DNA of 64,000 bases from JAEUIX01 sp964611125 (GCA_964611125.1 CAZSZO010000006.1:1-64000), one strand, 5' to 3'. Counted from the stretch's first letter, positions 1 through 8,629 are shown. Notes: generated by a model not told the origin, from the sequence alone. Numbers and translations: made by a program.

Positions 1-131
1 GAGCGCTCGCTGGCGGGCGCCGGCCCGGTGAGATCGGCGCGCTCAGCGCGATCGGGTTGAGCGCATCCGAGCAGCGCGGCTGAGCACACGGCGAGTGAGA
101 GGGTCACGAGGCGCATGGCGTTGGTCATCAT
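1..131 (-). CDS. N-terminal fragment of a secreted lipoprotein (truncated by window edge)
   Basis: Only the first 43 codons are inside the window. The reverse strand reads MMTNAMRLVTLSLAVCSAAL and then LGC-A: a short basic start, a hydrophobic stretch and a lipobox (LLGC) at about residues 20-23. This is typical of a signal peptidase II lipoprotein signal, so the product should be anchored in a membrane. The rest of the protein and its function are not visible. Start could be either of two adjacent ATG codons (131 or 128) or the ATG four codons further in. It lies 46 bp downstream of the MFS gene on the same strand and may share its transcript. Confidence 0.6.
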   Translation of the reverse strand, partial: MMTNAMRLVTLSLAVCSAALLGCAQPDRAERADLTGPAPASER

Positions 132-177
132 CACGGGTATTGGTCCTGAGGGCCGATGAGGTTGCAACCGCGGCGCG

Positions 178-1482
178 TCAGCCGGACGCGGCGTCCTCCC
201 TGGGCTCGGGGATCACGAGGCAGATCGCCAGCCCGGGGAGGAAGAGCAACCCGCTCCACCAGATCGCCCCCGAGTCGCCCAGGGTGTTGATCAGGAGGCC
301 TCCGCCCAAGGCGCCCGCTGCGGAGAAGAGTCGCCCGACATTGTACGTGAAGCCCGCCCCGAGTGTCCGCACCAGGGTCGGAAACAGCGGCGGGATATAG
401 AGCGGGAACATGCCGAACAGCCCCAGGCAGAAGAACGCCGTGAGGCAGAAGAGCAGCGTGACGTTGTCCTTGGTGATCGGCGGCGCCCAGGGAATGTACG
501 GGTGACCGTAGCCGATCGTGAAGACCAGCAGGCCCCCCAGCATGTACAGGAAGAACGTCTTGCGGTAGCCCAGGAACATGGCGATGTGCGTGCCGACGAA
601 GTTGGCGATGATGTTGGTGACGAGGTAGGCGATCGTGACGTCGCTGGCGAAGGCGGTGCGCTCGTTGTCGGGTATGCCGGGGAGCTTGCGGATGAGCTGC
701 GGCCCGAAGTAGAGGAACGCCCAGACGGTGGTGAGGGCGATCGAGGTCAGGGCGGTCAGCAGCAGCGTTGTGCGGGCCAGCCCGCCCTGAAACAGGGCCG
801 ACATCGGCGGCGGCGCCGAGCGGCTCTTGGCCTCGCTCCAGCGCTCAGGCTCGGGCACGGCCCAGCGGATCCACAGGGTGAGCAGCGCGGGCGCGACGCC
901 GACCAGGAAGACCCAGCGCGGCTCCAGCGGCTCGCCGCCGATGGTGATGAGCGAGAACTGCTTGGCCGTCAGCACCGCCCCCATCATGCCCACCATGTAC
1001 CCGCTCTGGAGCGCTGCGCTGGCCCAGGCGCGATGCCGGCGCGGCAGGACCTCGCTCACCAGCGCGGCGCCCGCCGCCCATTCCCCGCCGATCCCCAGGG
1101 CCGCGATGAACCGGAAGATCAGCAGGTGCCACCACGACTGCGCGAAGAACGTCAGGCCCGTGAACAGGGCGTAGCACAGGATGGTCAGCGTCAGCGTGCG
1201 GCAGCGGCCCAGGCTGTCGCCCAGGCGGCCGAAGATCGCTCCGCCGAGGGCCCAGCCGACCAGAAACACGCACTGGACGAGCGCCGCCGTCTGCTCCGTC
1301 GCGCCCGCCGGCACAAGCCCCTTGCCGTAATCGTTCTCGAGAAGCTGGCGGACATAGGGGAGCGCCACAATGACATACAGGTAGCCGTCAAGCCCATCAA
1401 AGCACCAGCCGAGGAACGCCACGATGAGGGCCTTCCACTCGCGCGTGCCGAGGTGCTGGGGAGCGGCGGCTTCGGATTGCAT
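178..1482 (-). CDS. MFS transporter, organic-acid/sugar:proton symporter-like
   Basis: A 434-residue inner-membrane protein with about 12 hydrophobic segments. The cytoplasmic loop 2-3 motif of the major facilitator superfamily is present as GRLGDSLGR (about residues 83-91). The N-terminal half also carries LGWCFDGLDGYL and GIGGEWAAG, which recall the sialate/shikimate/carboxylate (SHS/MHS) MFS branches. Substrate cannot be assigned. The ATG at 1482 is preferred over an in-frame upstream start because TACGCT lies 7 nt before it on the same strand, the spacing expected for a leaderless message. The gene is divergent from the amidohydrolase gene, with 99 bp between the two start codons. Confidence 0.85.
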   Translation of the reverse strand: MQSEAAAPQHLGTREWKALIVAFLGWCFDGLDGYLYVIVALPYVRQLLENDYGKGLVPAGATEQTAALVQCVFLVGWALGGAIFGRLGDSLGRCRTLTLTILCYALFTGLTFFAQSWWHLLIFRFIAALGIGGEWAAGAALVSEVLPRRHRAWASAALQSGYMVGMMGAVLTAKQFSLITIGGEPLEPRWVFLVGVAPALLTLWIRWAVPEPERWSEAKSRSAPPPMSALFQGGLARTTLLLTALTSIALTTVWAFLYFGPQLIRKLPGIPDNERTAFASDVTIAYLVTNIIANFVGTHIAMFLGYRKTFFLYMLGGLLVFTIGYGHPYIPWAPPITKDNVTLLFCLTAFFCLGLFGMFPLYIPPLFPTLVRTLGAGFTYNVGRLFSAAGALGGGLLINTLGDSGAIWWSGLLFLPGLAICLVIPEPREDAASG

Positions 1483-1489
1483 GAGCCCG

Positions 1490-1495
1490 AGCGTA
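1490..1495 (-). promoter_or_regulatory. -10 element TACGCT for the MFS gene (leaderless)
   Basis: TACGCT on the minus strand ends 7 nt before the ATG at 1482, so transcription would begin at or next to the start codon. No convincing -35 hexamer is seen. Confidence 0.5.
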
Positions 1496-1568
1496 GCAAA
1501 ATCGGCCACCGGGCGGAGCCGACAGCTCCTCACGCCGCGTCACACCCCCCCGCGACCCGGGAACTCGG

Positions 1569-1574
1569 TATGCT
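1569..1574 (+). promoter_or_regulatory. -10 element TATGCT for the first amidohydrolase gene (leaderless)
   Basis: TATGCT ends 7 nt before ATG 1582. It overlaps an upstream in-frame ATG at 1570, which argues that 1582 rather than 1570 is the real start. Confidence 0.55.
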
Positions 1575-1581
1575 GGACCGC

Positions 1582-2964
1582 ATGCGCACCATGACGCTCG
1601 CGGCGGCGGCGGTCGGGTTGGTCTCTTGGGCGTTCGCGGTTCCCCGCGCGGCCTGCGGGCAGGACCAGCCGGTCGCCTTTGTCGGCGCCACGCTGCTGCC
1701 CGTCACGGGCGCGCCCATCGACAAGGGCGTGCTCGTCGTTCATCGGGGCAAGATTCTGGCCATCGGCCCGGCCGACTCAGCGCCCATTCCACCCGGCGCG
1801 ACGCAGATTGACGCGTCGGGCAAGGTCATCATGCCCGGGCTGGTCGACACGCACAGCCACATCGGCGGCGTCGGCGGGGCTGACGGCGCGGCCCCGATCC
1901 AGCCCGAGGTGCGGGTCTACGACTCGCTGAACATCCGCGACAGCGGCTTCCGGCGGGCCGTGGCCGGCGGGCTGACCACGCTCAACATCATGGCCGGATC
2001 GGGCCACCTGCTCTCGGGGCAGACGGTGTACGTCAAGCTGCGGTCGATCGCGACGGCCGCCAAGATCGAGGACATTGTGTTCCGCGCCGCCGATGGGTCG
2101 ATCGCGGGCGGCATGAAGATGGCCAACGGCACCAATTCGATCGGGGCGCCGCCATTTCCAGGGACGCGGGGCAAGTCCGCGGCGCTGGTGCGCGAGCAGT
2201 ACCTGAAGGCTCAGGACTACGCGGCGCGGGTGAACCGGGCGGTGAAGAAAAACGAAGCGGGCGACGAGGTCCCTGATCCCGAGAAGCGGCCGGCCCGCGA
2301 CCTGGCGATGGAGGCGCTGATCGAGGTCATCTCAGGCCGGCGGATCGTGCAGCACCACACCCACCGCTCCGATGACATCATGACGGTCCTGCGGCTGGCT
2401 GATGAGTTCAAGTTCCGCGTGGTGCTGCACCACGTCAGCGAGGCGTGGAAGGTGGCGGGCGAAATCGCGGCGGTCGATGTCGGCTGGGCCGGCAAGGGCG
2501 TCAAGGGCGCGCCCTGCTCGATCATCGTCATCGATAGCCCGGGCGGCAAGCTCGAAGCCGCGGAGATGACCTGGGAGAGCGGCGCGATCCTGGAGCGGGC
2601 GGGCGTGACCGTGGCGTTCCACACCGACGACTGGATCACCGATTCGCGGCTCTTCCTGCGGAGCGCGGCCCTCGCGGTGCGGGCGGGGATGTCGAGGGAG
2701 GGCGCCCTCGCGGCGCTCACGATCAACGGGGCGAAGATGCTCGACCTGGAGGACCGCGTAGGTTCCCTCGAGCCCGGGAAGGACGCCGACATCGTGATCC
2801 TCACCGGCGACCCGCTGAGCGTCTACACCAAGGTCGAACAGACCTGGGTGGAGGGCGTCAAGGTCTTCGACCGCGCTGACCCCAAGGACCGGCTTTACGC
2901 CGTGGGCGGTTTCGGCGCGGGGCATGACCAGGCGCCATACCTGTGCTGCACCGGGCAGCGATGA
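1582..2964 (+). CDS. Secreted metal-dependent amidohydrolase
   Basis: A 460-residue amidohydrolase-superfamily protein with an N-terminal signal peptide (MRTMTLAAAAVGL... up to about residue 25-30). Metal-ligand candidates are intact: DTHSHIG (HxH, about residues 90-92), the HHTH cluster near 257, LHH near 282 and FHTDD near 347-350. The C-terminus has the usual LEPGKDADIVIL segment that closes the beta-sandwich. Family members hydrolyse amide or related C-N bonds (imidazolonepropionase/dipeptidase-like); the substrate is unknown. Start is taken at ATG 1582 because of the -10 hexamer 7 nt upstream. A paralogue without the metal ligands follows 106 bp downstream, so the two products may work together. 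Confidence 0.85.
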   Translation: MRTMTLAAAAVGLVSWAFAVPRAACGQDQPVAFVGATLLPVTGAPIDKGVLVVHRGKILAIGPADSAPIPPGATQIDASGKVIMPGLVDTHSHIGGVGGADGAAPIQPEVRVYDSLNIRDSGFRRAVAGGLTTLNIMAGSGHLLSGQTVYVKLRSIATAAKIEDIVFRAADGSIAGGMKMANGTNSIGAPPFPGTRGKSAALVREQYLKAQDYAARVNRAVKKNEAGDEVPDPEKRPARDLAMEALIEVISGRRIVQHHTHRSDDIMTVLRLADEFKFRVVLHHVSEAWKVAGEIAAVDVGWAGKGVKGAPCSIIVIDSPGGKLEAAEMTWESGAILERAGVTVAFHTDDWITDSRLFLRSAALAVRAGMSREGALAALTINGAKMLDLEDRVGSLEPGKDADIVILTGDPLSVYTKVEQTWVEGVKVFDRADPKDRLYAVGGFGAGHDQAPYLCCTGQR

Positions 2965-3070
2965 GAATCGTCATCAGGGGCCCCGCCACACACACACCCA
3001 AACCCACTCCCCCGGCATCTACCCCCCACCCTCCCGGCACCCACCCCCGGCACCTGAGCACGAGGCGATC

Positions 3071-4402
3071 ATGAGCGTTCAAAAGCAACTGGCGAGAGTC
3101 CTGACGGCGGGAATCGTGGCGATCCTGATCGGCGCGGGGCCTGCCGCGGGTCAGGTCGCGGTGAGGGCCCGCACCCTGCACACCATGGGCCCGGCGGGGG
3201 CGATCTCCGATGGGGTGATCGTCTGCAGGGATGGGAAGATCGTCGCCGTCGGTCCCGCCGCGAGCACGAGCATTCCCGAGGGCTTCCGCGTGATCAGCGC
3301 GCAGGTGGCCGCTCCCGGCCTGATCGACGCCCACTGCACCATCGGGCTCTCGGGCATCTTCAACCAGCGGCATGATTCGGATCAACTCGAGTCCTCCTCG
3401 GCCATCCAGCCCGAGCTGCGGGCCCTCGACGCGTACAACCCGCAGGAGCCGCTGGTGGCCTTCGTCCGCTCGCTGGGGGTGACGACGATCAATACCGGTC
3501 ACGCCCCGGGCGAGCTCATCAGCGGGCAGACGATCATCGTCAAGACCGTGGGCAACACCGTTGGCGAGGCGCTCGTGCGCGAGCCCGGCGCCATCTGCGC
3601 CACGATCGGGCCCGACGCCACCCGCCCCGGCGGCAACCCGGGCACGCGCGGCAAGGGAATGTCGATGCTCCGCGAGCAGCTCCTCAAGGCCCGCGAGCAC
3701 CTCGATCGCCTTGAGCGCTGGGAAAACCAGAAGGACCAGCCGGCCAAGGCGGGCGACGGGCCTGTGGATGAAGACGCCGGAGCGACGGGCGGCCCGGGCG
3801 GAACAGGCGATGCCAAGGCGAGCCGGGGCGGCCCGCCGGATCGCAACCTTCGCCTGGAGACCCTCGGCCGCCTGCTCAAAGGCGAAGTGCCCCTGCTCGT
3901 GACGGTGCAACGGGCCCAGGACATCGACAGCGCGCTGCGGCTGGCCGAGGAGTTCAAGATCAGGATCTGGCTCGATGGCGCCGCGGAGGGCTTCCTGCTG
4001 ATCGACCGCATCAAGGCCAGCGGGGCGCCGGTGATCATCCATCCGCCCATGATGCGGGCGTATGGGCTGATGGAGAACGCGTCATTCGAGACCGCCGCCA
4101 AGCTGGTCGCGGCGGGCGTGCCGGTCGCCCTCCAGGCCGGGTACGAGGCCTATGTGCCCAAGACGCGCGTCGTGCTCTTCGAGGCCGCGGTGCTGGCGGC
4201 CAATGGGCTGACGTTTCAGCAGGCCCTGGCCACCATCACCATCGACGCGGCGAAGATCCTCGGCGTCAGCGATCGGGTGGGGTCGCTCGAGGTCGGCAAG
4301 GACGGCGACATCGCCCTGTACGACGGCGACCCGTTCGAGTACACCAGCCACTGTGTGGCGACCGTTATCGGCGGACAGGTGGTCTTCGAGGGCAAGCGAT
4401 AG
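3071..4402 (+). CDS. Amidohydrolase-like protein lacking the metal-binding residues (probable pseudoenzyme)
   Basis: A 443-residue paralogue of the preceding gene, with a signal peptide (MSVQKQLARVLTAGIVAILI...PAAGQ). Fold-defining stretches are kept (APGLIDAHC, LEVGKDGDIALYDGDP, AAKILGVSDRVGSLE), but the catalytic positions have changed. HSH of the paralogue is here HCT (about residue 86), the HHTH segment is VQRAQ, LHH is WLDG (near 298), and FHTDD is LQAGY (near 352). The metal centre is therefore probably absent. About 70 residues near 220-290 hold a low-complexity Gly/Pro/Asp-rich linker. The short C-rich gap from the upstream gene suggests cotranscription. It may be a regulatory or structural partner; that is inference. 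Confidence 0.8.
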   Translation: MSVQKQLARVLTAGIVAILIGAGPAAGQVAVRARTLHTMGPAGAISDGVIVCRDGKIVAVGPAASTSIPEGFRVISAQVAAPGLIDAHCTIGLSGIFNQRHDSDQLESSSAIQPELRALDAYNPQEPLVAFVRSLGVTTINTGHAPGELISGQTIIVKTVGNTVGEALVREPGAICATIGPDATRPGGNPGTRGKGMSMLREQLLKAREHLDRLERWENQKDQPAKAGDGPVDEDAGATGGPGGTGDAKASRGGPPDRNLRLETLGRLLKGEVPLLVTVQRAQDIDSALRLAEEFKIRIWLDGAAEGFLLIDRIKASGAPVIIHPPMMRAYGLMENASFETAAKLVAAGVPVALQAGYEAYVPKTRVVLFEAAVLAANGLTFQQALATITIDAAKILGVSDRVGSLEVGKDGDIALYDGDPFEYTSHCVATVIGGQVVFEGKR

Positions 4403-4480
4403 CGAGCGACCGCCGCCACCGCGCGCCGGGGCGCCGGGCCGTCGGGCCAGGCCCCTGGGCCGTCGGGTCTCAACCGTCCG

Positions 4481-4486
4481 TACCCT
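4481..4486 (+). promoter_or_regulatory. -10 element TACCCT for mqnA (leaderless)
   Basis: TACCCT ends 6 nt before the mqnA ATG at 4493. No Shine-Dalgarno sequence fits in the gap and no clear -35 is visible. Confidence 0.5.
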
Positions 4487-4492
4487 TGAGGC

Positions 4493-5368
4493 ATGGTTCG
4501 CATCGGCTATGTCAAGTACTTGAACACCCTGCCCCTCGTGCACGGGCTGGAATCCTGGCGCGAGGTGGAGCTGCACGCCGCGGCGCCGGCGAAGCTTGTG
4601 GGCATGCTCACGGGCGACCCGGCCGATGGGGGCAGTGGGGGCGTGCCGAGCATCGATATCGGCCTGGTGTCGCTGATCGACGCCGCGCGGGCTGCGCGGG
4701 AGCTGTCGCTGATCCCGGTGGGGATGATCGGGTGCGATGGGCCGACGCTCACCGTCCGGCTCTTCAGCGGCGTCCCGCTGGAGCGGGTCACGACGGTGCA
4801 CGCCGATACCGACAGCCACACGTCGGTAGCGCTCTGCCGGGTGCTGCTGGCCAACCGCTTTGGGGTGACGCCCAGGATCATTGATTTCGACGCCCGCGAG
4901 CGCACCTTGGTGGGCGCGCGGAGCCCGGCCCCCGACGACCCTGCGGGCGAATGGCCCGAAACGCTCCTGATGATCGGCGACAAGGTCGTCACCGATTCGC
5001 CCCCCGCCGTGCGCTACCCGCATCAGCTCGATCTGGGCGACGCGTGGAAGGCCTGGACCGGCCTGCCGTTCGTGTACGCGACCTGGATGTGCCGCAGCGA
5101 GGACTGGGGCAAGCCTGAGATCGTCGCCGCCGCGGATCTGCTTGATCGCCAGCGCCTGCGGAACACGCTGCGGCTCGACTGGGCGGTCGACCGCTTCGCG
5201 GCGGAGAAGGGCTGGCCGGCCGACCTGGCCCGAATGTACCTGGGCAGCTATCTGCGGTATGAGGTCGGCCCGCGCGAGCGGGAGGCCGTGGCCCGGTTCT
5301 TCAGCGAGTGCGCTGCGATCGGGGCCATCGATCCGCAGCGCGCGGCCCGCGCCCAATGGGTCTCGTGA
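4493..5368 (+). CDS. mqnA: Chorismate dehydratase MqnA (futalosine menaquinone pathway)
   Basis: A 291-residue cytoplasmic enzyme that removes water from chorismate to give 3-enolpyruvoyl-benzoate, the first committed step of the futalosine route to menaquinone. Family hallmarks are the start MVRIGYVKYLNTLPLVHGL, the ligand-binding segment DTDSHTSVALCRVLL (about residues 105-119), LLMIGDKVV (about 160-168), LDLGDAWKAWTGLPFVYATW (about 180-199) and the C-terminal YEVGPREREAVARFF. Length fits the family. No other mqn genes occur in the window. A 10-15 residue Gly/Ser-rich insertion (DPADGGSGGVPS) sits near residue 42. Confidence 0.92.
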   Translation: MVRIGYVKYLNTLPLVHGLESWREVELHAAAPAKLVGMLTGDPADGGSGGVPSIDIGLVSLIDAARAARELSLIPVGMIGCDGPTLTVRLFSGVPLERVTTVHADTDSHTSVALCRVLLANRFGVTPRIIDFDARERTLVGARSPAPDDPAGEWPETLLMIGDKVVTDSPPAVRYPHQLDLGDAWKAWTGLPFVYATWMCRSEDWGKPEIVAAADLLDRQRLRNTLRLDWAVDRFAAEKGWPADLARMYLGSYLRYEVGPREREAVARFFSECAAIGAIDPQRAARAQWVS

Positions 5369-5401
5369 CGGGCCCCCGAAGCCTCTGAGAGGAGGGTGAC
5401 C

Positions 5402-7183
5402 GTGCCGGCGCTCCCCCGATTGCGAGTCTCGGCGTTGGCGGAGCTTGCTGAGCAGCTGAAGTTCGTCCCGCGCGAGGCCGCCCGCCGTCATGTCGAGAAC
5501 GCCGAGGGGCTGATCTTCGACGTGCAGGCCTCCGCCGCCTATCCCGAGGACTGGCTGGTGCAGCGGATCACCGGCTATCGCCCCGAGATCCGCGAGCCGG
5601 CCGTGATCGTCGGCGCGGCCCTGCTGGCCGACCTCGGGGCCATGGTCGAGCGGCTCAGTGAGCGAGCCGAGTTCGAGACTTCCGAACTCGCCGGCTGGCC
5701 TGGTGTGGGCGAGTTGTGCCAGCGCTGGGGCGTCTCGCGGCGCACGCTGGAGCGATTCCGGGCCCTGGGTCTGGCCGCCAGGCGAACCCGCAACGGGCCC
5801 GAGGAGGCCGCGCCAGGCAAGCAGGTGCTGCGATTCTCGCCACGGGTGGCCGCGTGGTTCGAGGAAGTCCACGCCGAGCGGCTGCGGGGGGCCGAGGCGT
5901 TCTCGCGGATCGATGCCGTTACGGCCGAGCGCATGGTCCGCCGGGCGGCGCGGTACCGTCGGAGGCTCGGCTGCACGCGCGCGGCGGTCGCCGAGCGACT
6001 CGCCCAGCGCTTTGGACGCAGCCCCGACGCGATCCGTCGCCTCCTCAAGCGGCACGACGAGCAGCAGGCGGCCGCCGGCGCCGCGATCATCTTTCCGCGA
6101 CCCGGCCCGGCGACCGAGCGCCAGAGCCGATTGATCGAGCGGGCCACGCGCTGGCGCGGCGTGGGCATCGATATGGCCCTGATCGCCCGCCGGGCCGGCA
6201 AGTCGGCGGCGTCGGTGCACCGCATCGCGCTCGAGCAGCGGGCCGCGCTGCTGCGGGCGCTCGATCTGGAGGGGCCGACAGCGCCGGCCTTCGCGGCCCT
6301 CAGCGGCCCGGGGGGTGGGGGGCGCGCCGAGGGCGAGCGGCGGTTCCTCAGCTCAGCCTGGGTCCGCGAGGGGCTCGGGCGGCCCGGCGCCGACAGCGTC
6401 CCGGAGTTCATCGCCCAGGCCCTCGCCCATGGCTGGCCCGACCCGGCCCGCGAGCGGGCCATGGCCATCGCGATGGCCTTCCTTCGCCGCCGGGCCCGCG
6501 AGGCGATCGGCACGCTCCCCGCCCACGGCCCCGGCGCGGCGGAGATCGACGCCATCGTGACGGACCTGCGCTGGATCGTCCGCCTTAAGTGCGAACTGGT
6601 CCGCGGCGAGGGGATGCTGCTGCTCAAGACGGTGGAAGGACGGCTGGGCAGGCCGCTGGCCGACCTGCCGCCCCGCCCCGCAGCCCGGCTGCTCATGCTG
6701 TCACTTGAGGCCGTCGCCGGCCCGGGCGGAGCCGTCGACCGGTACGACCCGTTCAAGGGCGGGCGCCTCGCGGCCCCGGCCGGCCTCGCGCTGAACCGGG
6801 CGATCTCGCGCTGGACCACCGGCGAGGGGGCGGTCTGGGTCGCGGGGGCTCCCCACGGGCGCGAGAGCGGCGCGCCCACCGGTCGGGCCACGCGGATCGA
6901 GCACGATCCCCCGGCGCTCGACGATTGGACCCGCGCCGTGGCGCCCTGGCAGATGTGGACCGAGCCGCCGGCCGCGCTGTGGAGCGCGCTCGAACACGCG
7001 CCGGAGGCCGACCGGCTGCTGTTGCAACGGCGGTACGGGTGGCTCATCGCCCCGCCGACGAGCACCCTGGCGCTGGCGGAGTCGCTGCGGATCCGGGCCG
7101 AACAGGTGACGCGGGCCGAGCGGCGCGCGGTCCGCCGCGCGCTGGCGCCGGCCGTGGGAGCCAGCGCGGGCCGGCCGGACTGA
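5402..7183 (+). CDS. Multi-HTH protein with sigma-70-like regions 2 and 4 (atypical sigma factor/transcription regulator)
   Basis: A 593-residue Arg/Ala-rich protein. Three N-terminal helix-turn-helix-like segments are visible: VGELCQRWGVSRRTLERFR (about 101-119), AVAERLAQRFGRSPDAIRRL (about 195-214) and ALIARRAGKSAASVHRIAL (about 258-276). The C-terminal third resembles sigma-70. IVRLKCELVRGEGMLLLKTV followed by RYDPFKGGRLAAPAGLALNR and AISRW (about 385-471) parallels regions 2.1-2.4. LLLQRRYGWL...TLALAESLRIRAEQVTRAE (about 537-570) parallels region 4. Core residues have diverged, so activity as a sigma factor is an inference. GTG 5402 is chosen because AGGAGG lies 6 nt upstream (5390-5395); GTG 5396 would overlap that site. 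It lies 33 bp after mqnA. Confidence 0.65.
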   Translation: MPALPRLRVSALAELAEQLKFVPREAARRHVENAEGLIFDVQASAAYPEDWLVQRITGYRPEIREPAVIVGAALLADLGAMVERLSERAEFETSELAGWPGVGELCQRWGVSRRTLERFRALGLAARRTRNGPEEAAPGKQVLRFSPRVAAWFEEVHAERLRGAEAFSRIDAVTAERMVRRAARYRRRLGCTRAAVAERLAQRFGRSPDAIRRLLKRHDEQQAAAGAAIIFPRPGPATERQSRLIERATRWRGVGIDMALIARRAGKSAASVHRIALEQRAALLRALDLEGPTAPAFAALSGPGGGGRAEGERRFLSSAWVREGLGRPGADSVPEFIAQALAHGWPDPARERAMAIAMAFLRRRAREAIGTLPAHGPGAAEIDAIVTDLRWIVRLKCELVRGEGMLLLKTVEGRLGRPLADLPPRPAARLLMLSLEAVAGPGGAVDRYDPFKGGRLAAPAGLALNRAISRWTTGEGAVWVAGAPHGRESGAPTGRATRIEHDPPALDDWTRAVAPWQMWTEPPAALWSALEHAPEADRLLLQRRYGWLIAPPTSTLALAESLRIRAEQVTRAERRAVRRALAPAVGASAGRPD

Positions 7184-7201
7184 GGCCCTCAATACTCATG
7201 C

Positions 7202-8179
7202 ATGAGCCGCGGCTTTTCAACTCGGGCCCGTCAGGGGCCGGCGGGTCGCTCCGCGTGGGTCTTCCACGCGGGGGCGCTGGGCGATTTCGTGCTCATCTGG
7301 CCCATGCTGCGGGCCTTGGTCAACGGCGGGCGTGACGTGACGGTGGTGGCGCCGGCGAGCAAGGCGGCACTCGCCGCGGCGGAGCTGGGCGTGAAGCAGC
7401 AGCACAGCGAGATTCCGCGGTTCTCGCGCATGTGGGGCGGGCCGGCGGGCGTCAAGCCGTCGGAGATCGAGCAGGGCGTGAGCGAGGTGTACAGCTTCGT
7501 GGCTGATGCCGGCGCCGCACCGGAAGCCGACCGGCCGCAACAGCCGGACACGCCGGATCGGCGCTGGCTGGCCGCGGCGGAGCGGATGTTCCCCGGGGCC
7601 CGGGTGGTGAGCGTGGGCCCGCCGGGGTCGGCGTCGCGGGCCGCGGCGTGGCGGGTTGCTGGCGCCGGGGGCCCGGGGGCGCGAGTTCCGCTCGAGCACA
7701 ATCCTGACGGCCCGCTGGTGCTGCACGTGGGCGCGGGGAGCGCCGCGAAGCGCTGGCCGATGGATCGGTGGGCCGCGTTGGCGCAAGCCGCGGGCGGGGC
7801 GGGAGCGCTGGTGGCCCCCGGCGAGCCGCCGATCGAGCGGATGACGGTGCTGGCGGGCGAAGTTGAGGAGGAGCAGTTCACCCCGGGCGAGCGGCGGCTG
7901 TTCGCGGCGCTGGGCGGGCGGTTCATCGACAAGCTGGGCGTGCTCGTGGGCGAAGTGCGCTCGGCCCGCCTGTTCATCGGCGCCGATTCGGGCCCGGCGC
8001 ACCTCGCCGCGCAGCTTGGCGTGCGGACGCTCGCCCTCTTCGGCCCCACCGACCCGGTTGTGTGGGCCCCGGTCGGCCCCGCGGCTCGGGTGCTGGCCCC
8101 GGAGTCGCCGCAGCCGATGACCTGGCTGCCCCCCGCGGCGGTGCTGGACGCGGCGCGGGCGCTGGTGAGTGTGGTGTAA
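7202..8179 (+). CDS. Glycosyltransferase family 9 (heptosyltransferase-like)
   Basis: A 325-residue GT-B fold protein. The N-terminal domain starts with WVFHAGALGDFVLIWPMLRAL (about 18-38), the acceptor-side signature of ADP-heptose:LPS heptosyltransferases. The C-terminal domain has LVLHVGAGSAAKRWPMDRWA (about 176-195) and LFIGADSGPAHLAAQLGV followed by TLALFGPTDP (about 257-285), the nucleotide-sugar site. It would act at the inner membrane in lipopolysaccharide or another surface glycan. Sugar donor and acceptor are not predictable. No other LPS genes are next to it. The ATG at 7202 follows 18 nt after the upstream stop, without a clear Shine-Dalgarno sequence. Confidence 0.85.
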   Translation: MSRGFSTRARQGPAGRSAWVFHAGALGDFVLIWPMLRALVNGGRDVTVVAPASKAALAAAELGVKQQHSEIPRFSRMWGGPAGVKPSEIEQGVSEVYSFVADAGAAPEADRPQQPDTPDRRWLAAAERMFPGARVVSVGPPGSASRAAAWRVAGAGGPGARVPLEHNPDGPLVLHVGAGSAAKRWPMDRWAALAQAAGGAGALVAPGEPPIERMTVLAGEVEEEQFTPGERRLFAALGGRFIDKLGVLVGEVRSARLFIGADSGPAHLAAQLGVRTLALFGPTDPVVWAPVGPAARVLAPESPQPMTWLPPAAVLDAARALVSVV

Positions 8180-8266
8180 CCGCAACTGGTTGGCCTGCTC
8201 CCCAGGCCCGGTGCTGGCGCCAGTCATGCGCCATGTGAGCATTTCGCCTTATTATGCTGGCTTGGC

Positions 8267-8294
8267 TTGACGCGACTCCATCATGTGTTATGCT
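8267..8294 (+). promoter_or_regulatory. Candidate sigma-70-type promoter TTGACG-N16-TATGCT
   Basis: TTGACG (8267-8272) and TATGCT (8289-8294) are 16 nt apart. This is the most canonical -35/-10 pair noticed in the window. It points into a region without a recognisable protein gene and ends, about 370 bp later, at a perfect palindromic terminator. Confidence 0.45.
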
Positions 8295-8409
8295 TCGCCC
8301 CACTTGCCGCCAATTGCCCTTTTTCCGGCTGGCTGCAAGGTTCCGAATCCAATCCCCTCAGCCTGACGAAAGATTTCTCGTGAACTCCTCCCTCCGCCTA
8401 GACAACCCG

Positions 8410-8604
8410 ATGCACAGCGGCCAACAGGCGCCAGCGTTTGGTACGGCGATTGGCGTGGCGTTCGGCGTGGCCATGTGCGACGGCAGCCTGCCGGAAGCCG
8501 CGCAGGCTGGGGCCCTGGGGCGTATTGACGGGAAGTCCTGGTATTCAGGCTTGTTCGGCGATCGCCCGAGCTCGGTTGCTGCAACACAGGTCCTTCTGCG
8601 GTAA
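8410..8604 (+). CDS. Possible small protein (64 aa), unrecognised
   Basis: A short reading frame beginning MHSGQQAPAFGTAIGVAFGV, with an in-frame GTG 10 codons further upstream at 8380. It contains a glycine-spaced hydrophobic segment (GTAIGVAFGVAM, residues 11-22) that could be a short membrane helix. No family is recognised. Codon third positions are only moderately G/C rich compared with neighbours, and no Shine-Dalgarno sequence is obvious. It is listed because it sits between a good promoter (8267) and a strong terminator (8630-8659). The transcript could instead be non-coding. Confidence 0.25.
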   Translation: MHSGQQAPAFGTAIGVAFGVAMCDGSLPEAAQAGALGRIDGKSWYSGLFGDRPSSVAATQVLLR

Positions 8605-8629
8605 CGACGATCCTCCCCCAAGGTTGATC

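Noticed and set aside
502..1581. Upstream extension of the first amidohydrolase frame.
   Set aside because: It overlaps the MFS gene in antisense; a signal peptide and a -10 hexamer place the start at 1582.
2858..6220. Very long open frames on the minus strand (2858-4042 and 4082-6220).
   Set aside because: They are antisense to well-supported amidohydrolase, mqnA and sigma-like genes; long shadow frames are common at this GC content and their translations are Arg/Gly/Pro-rich with no domains.
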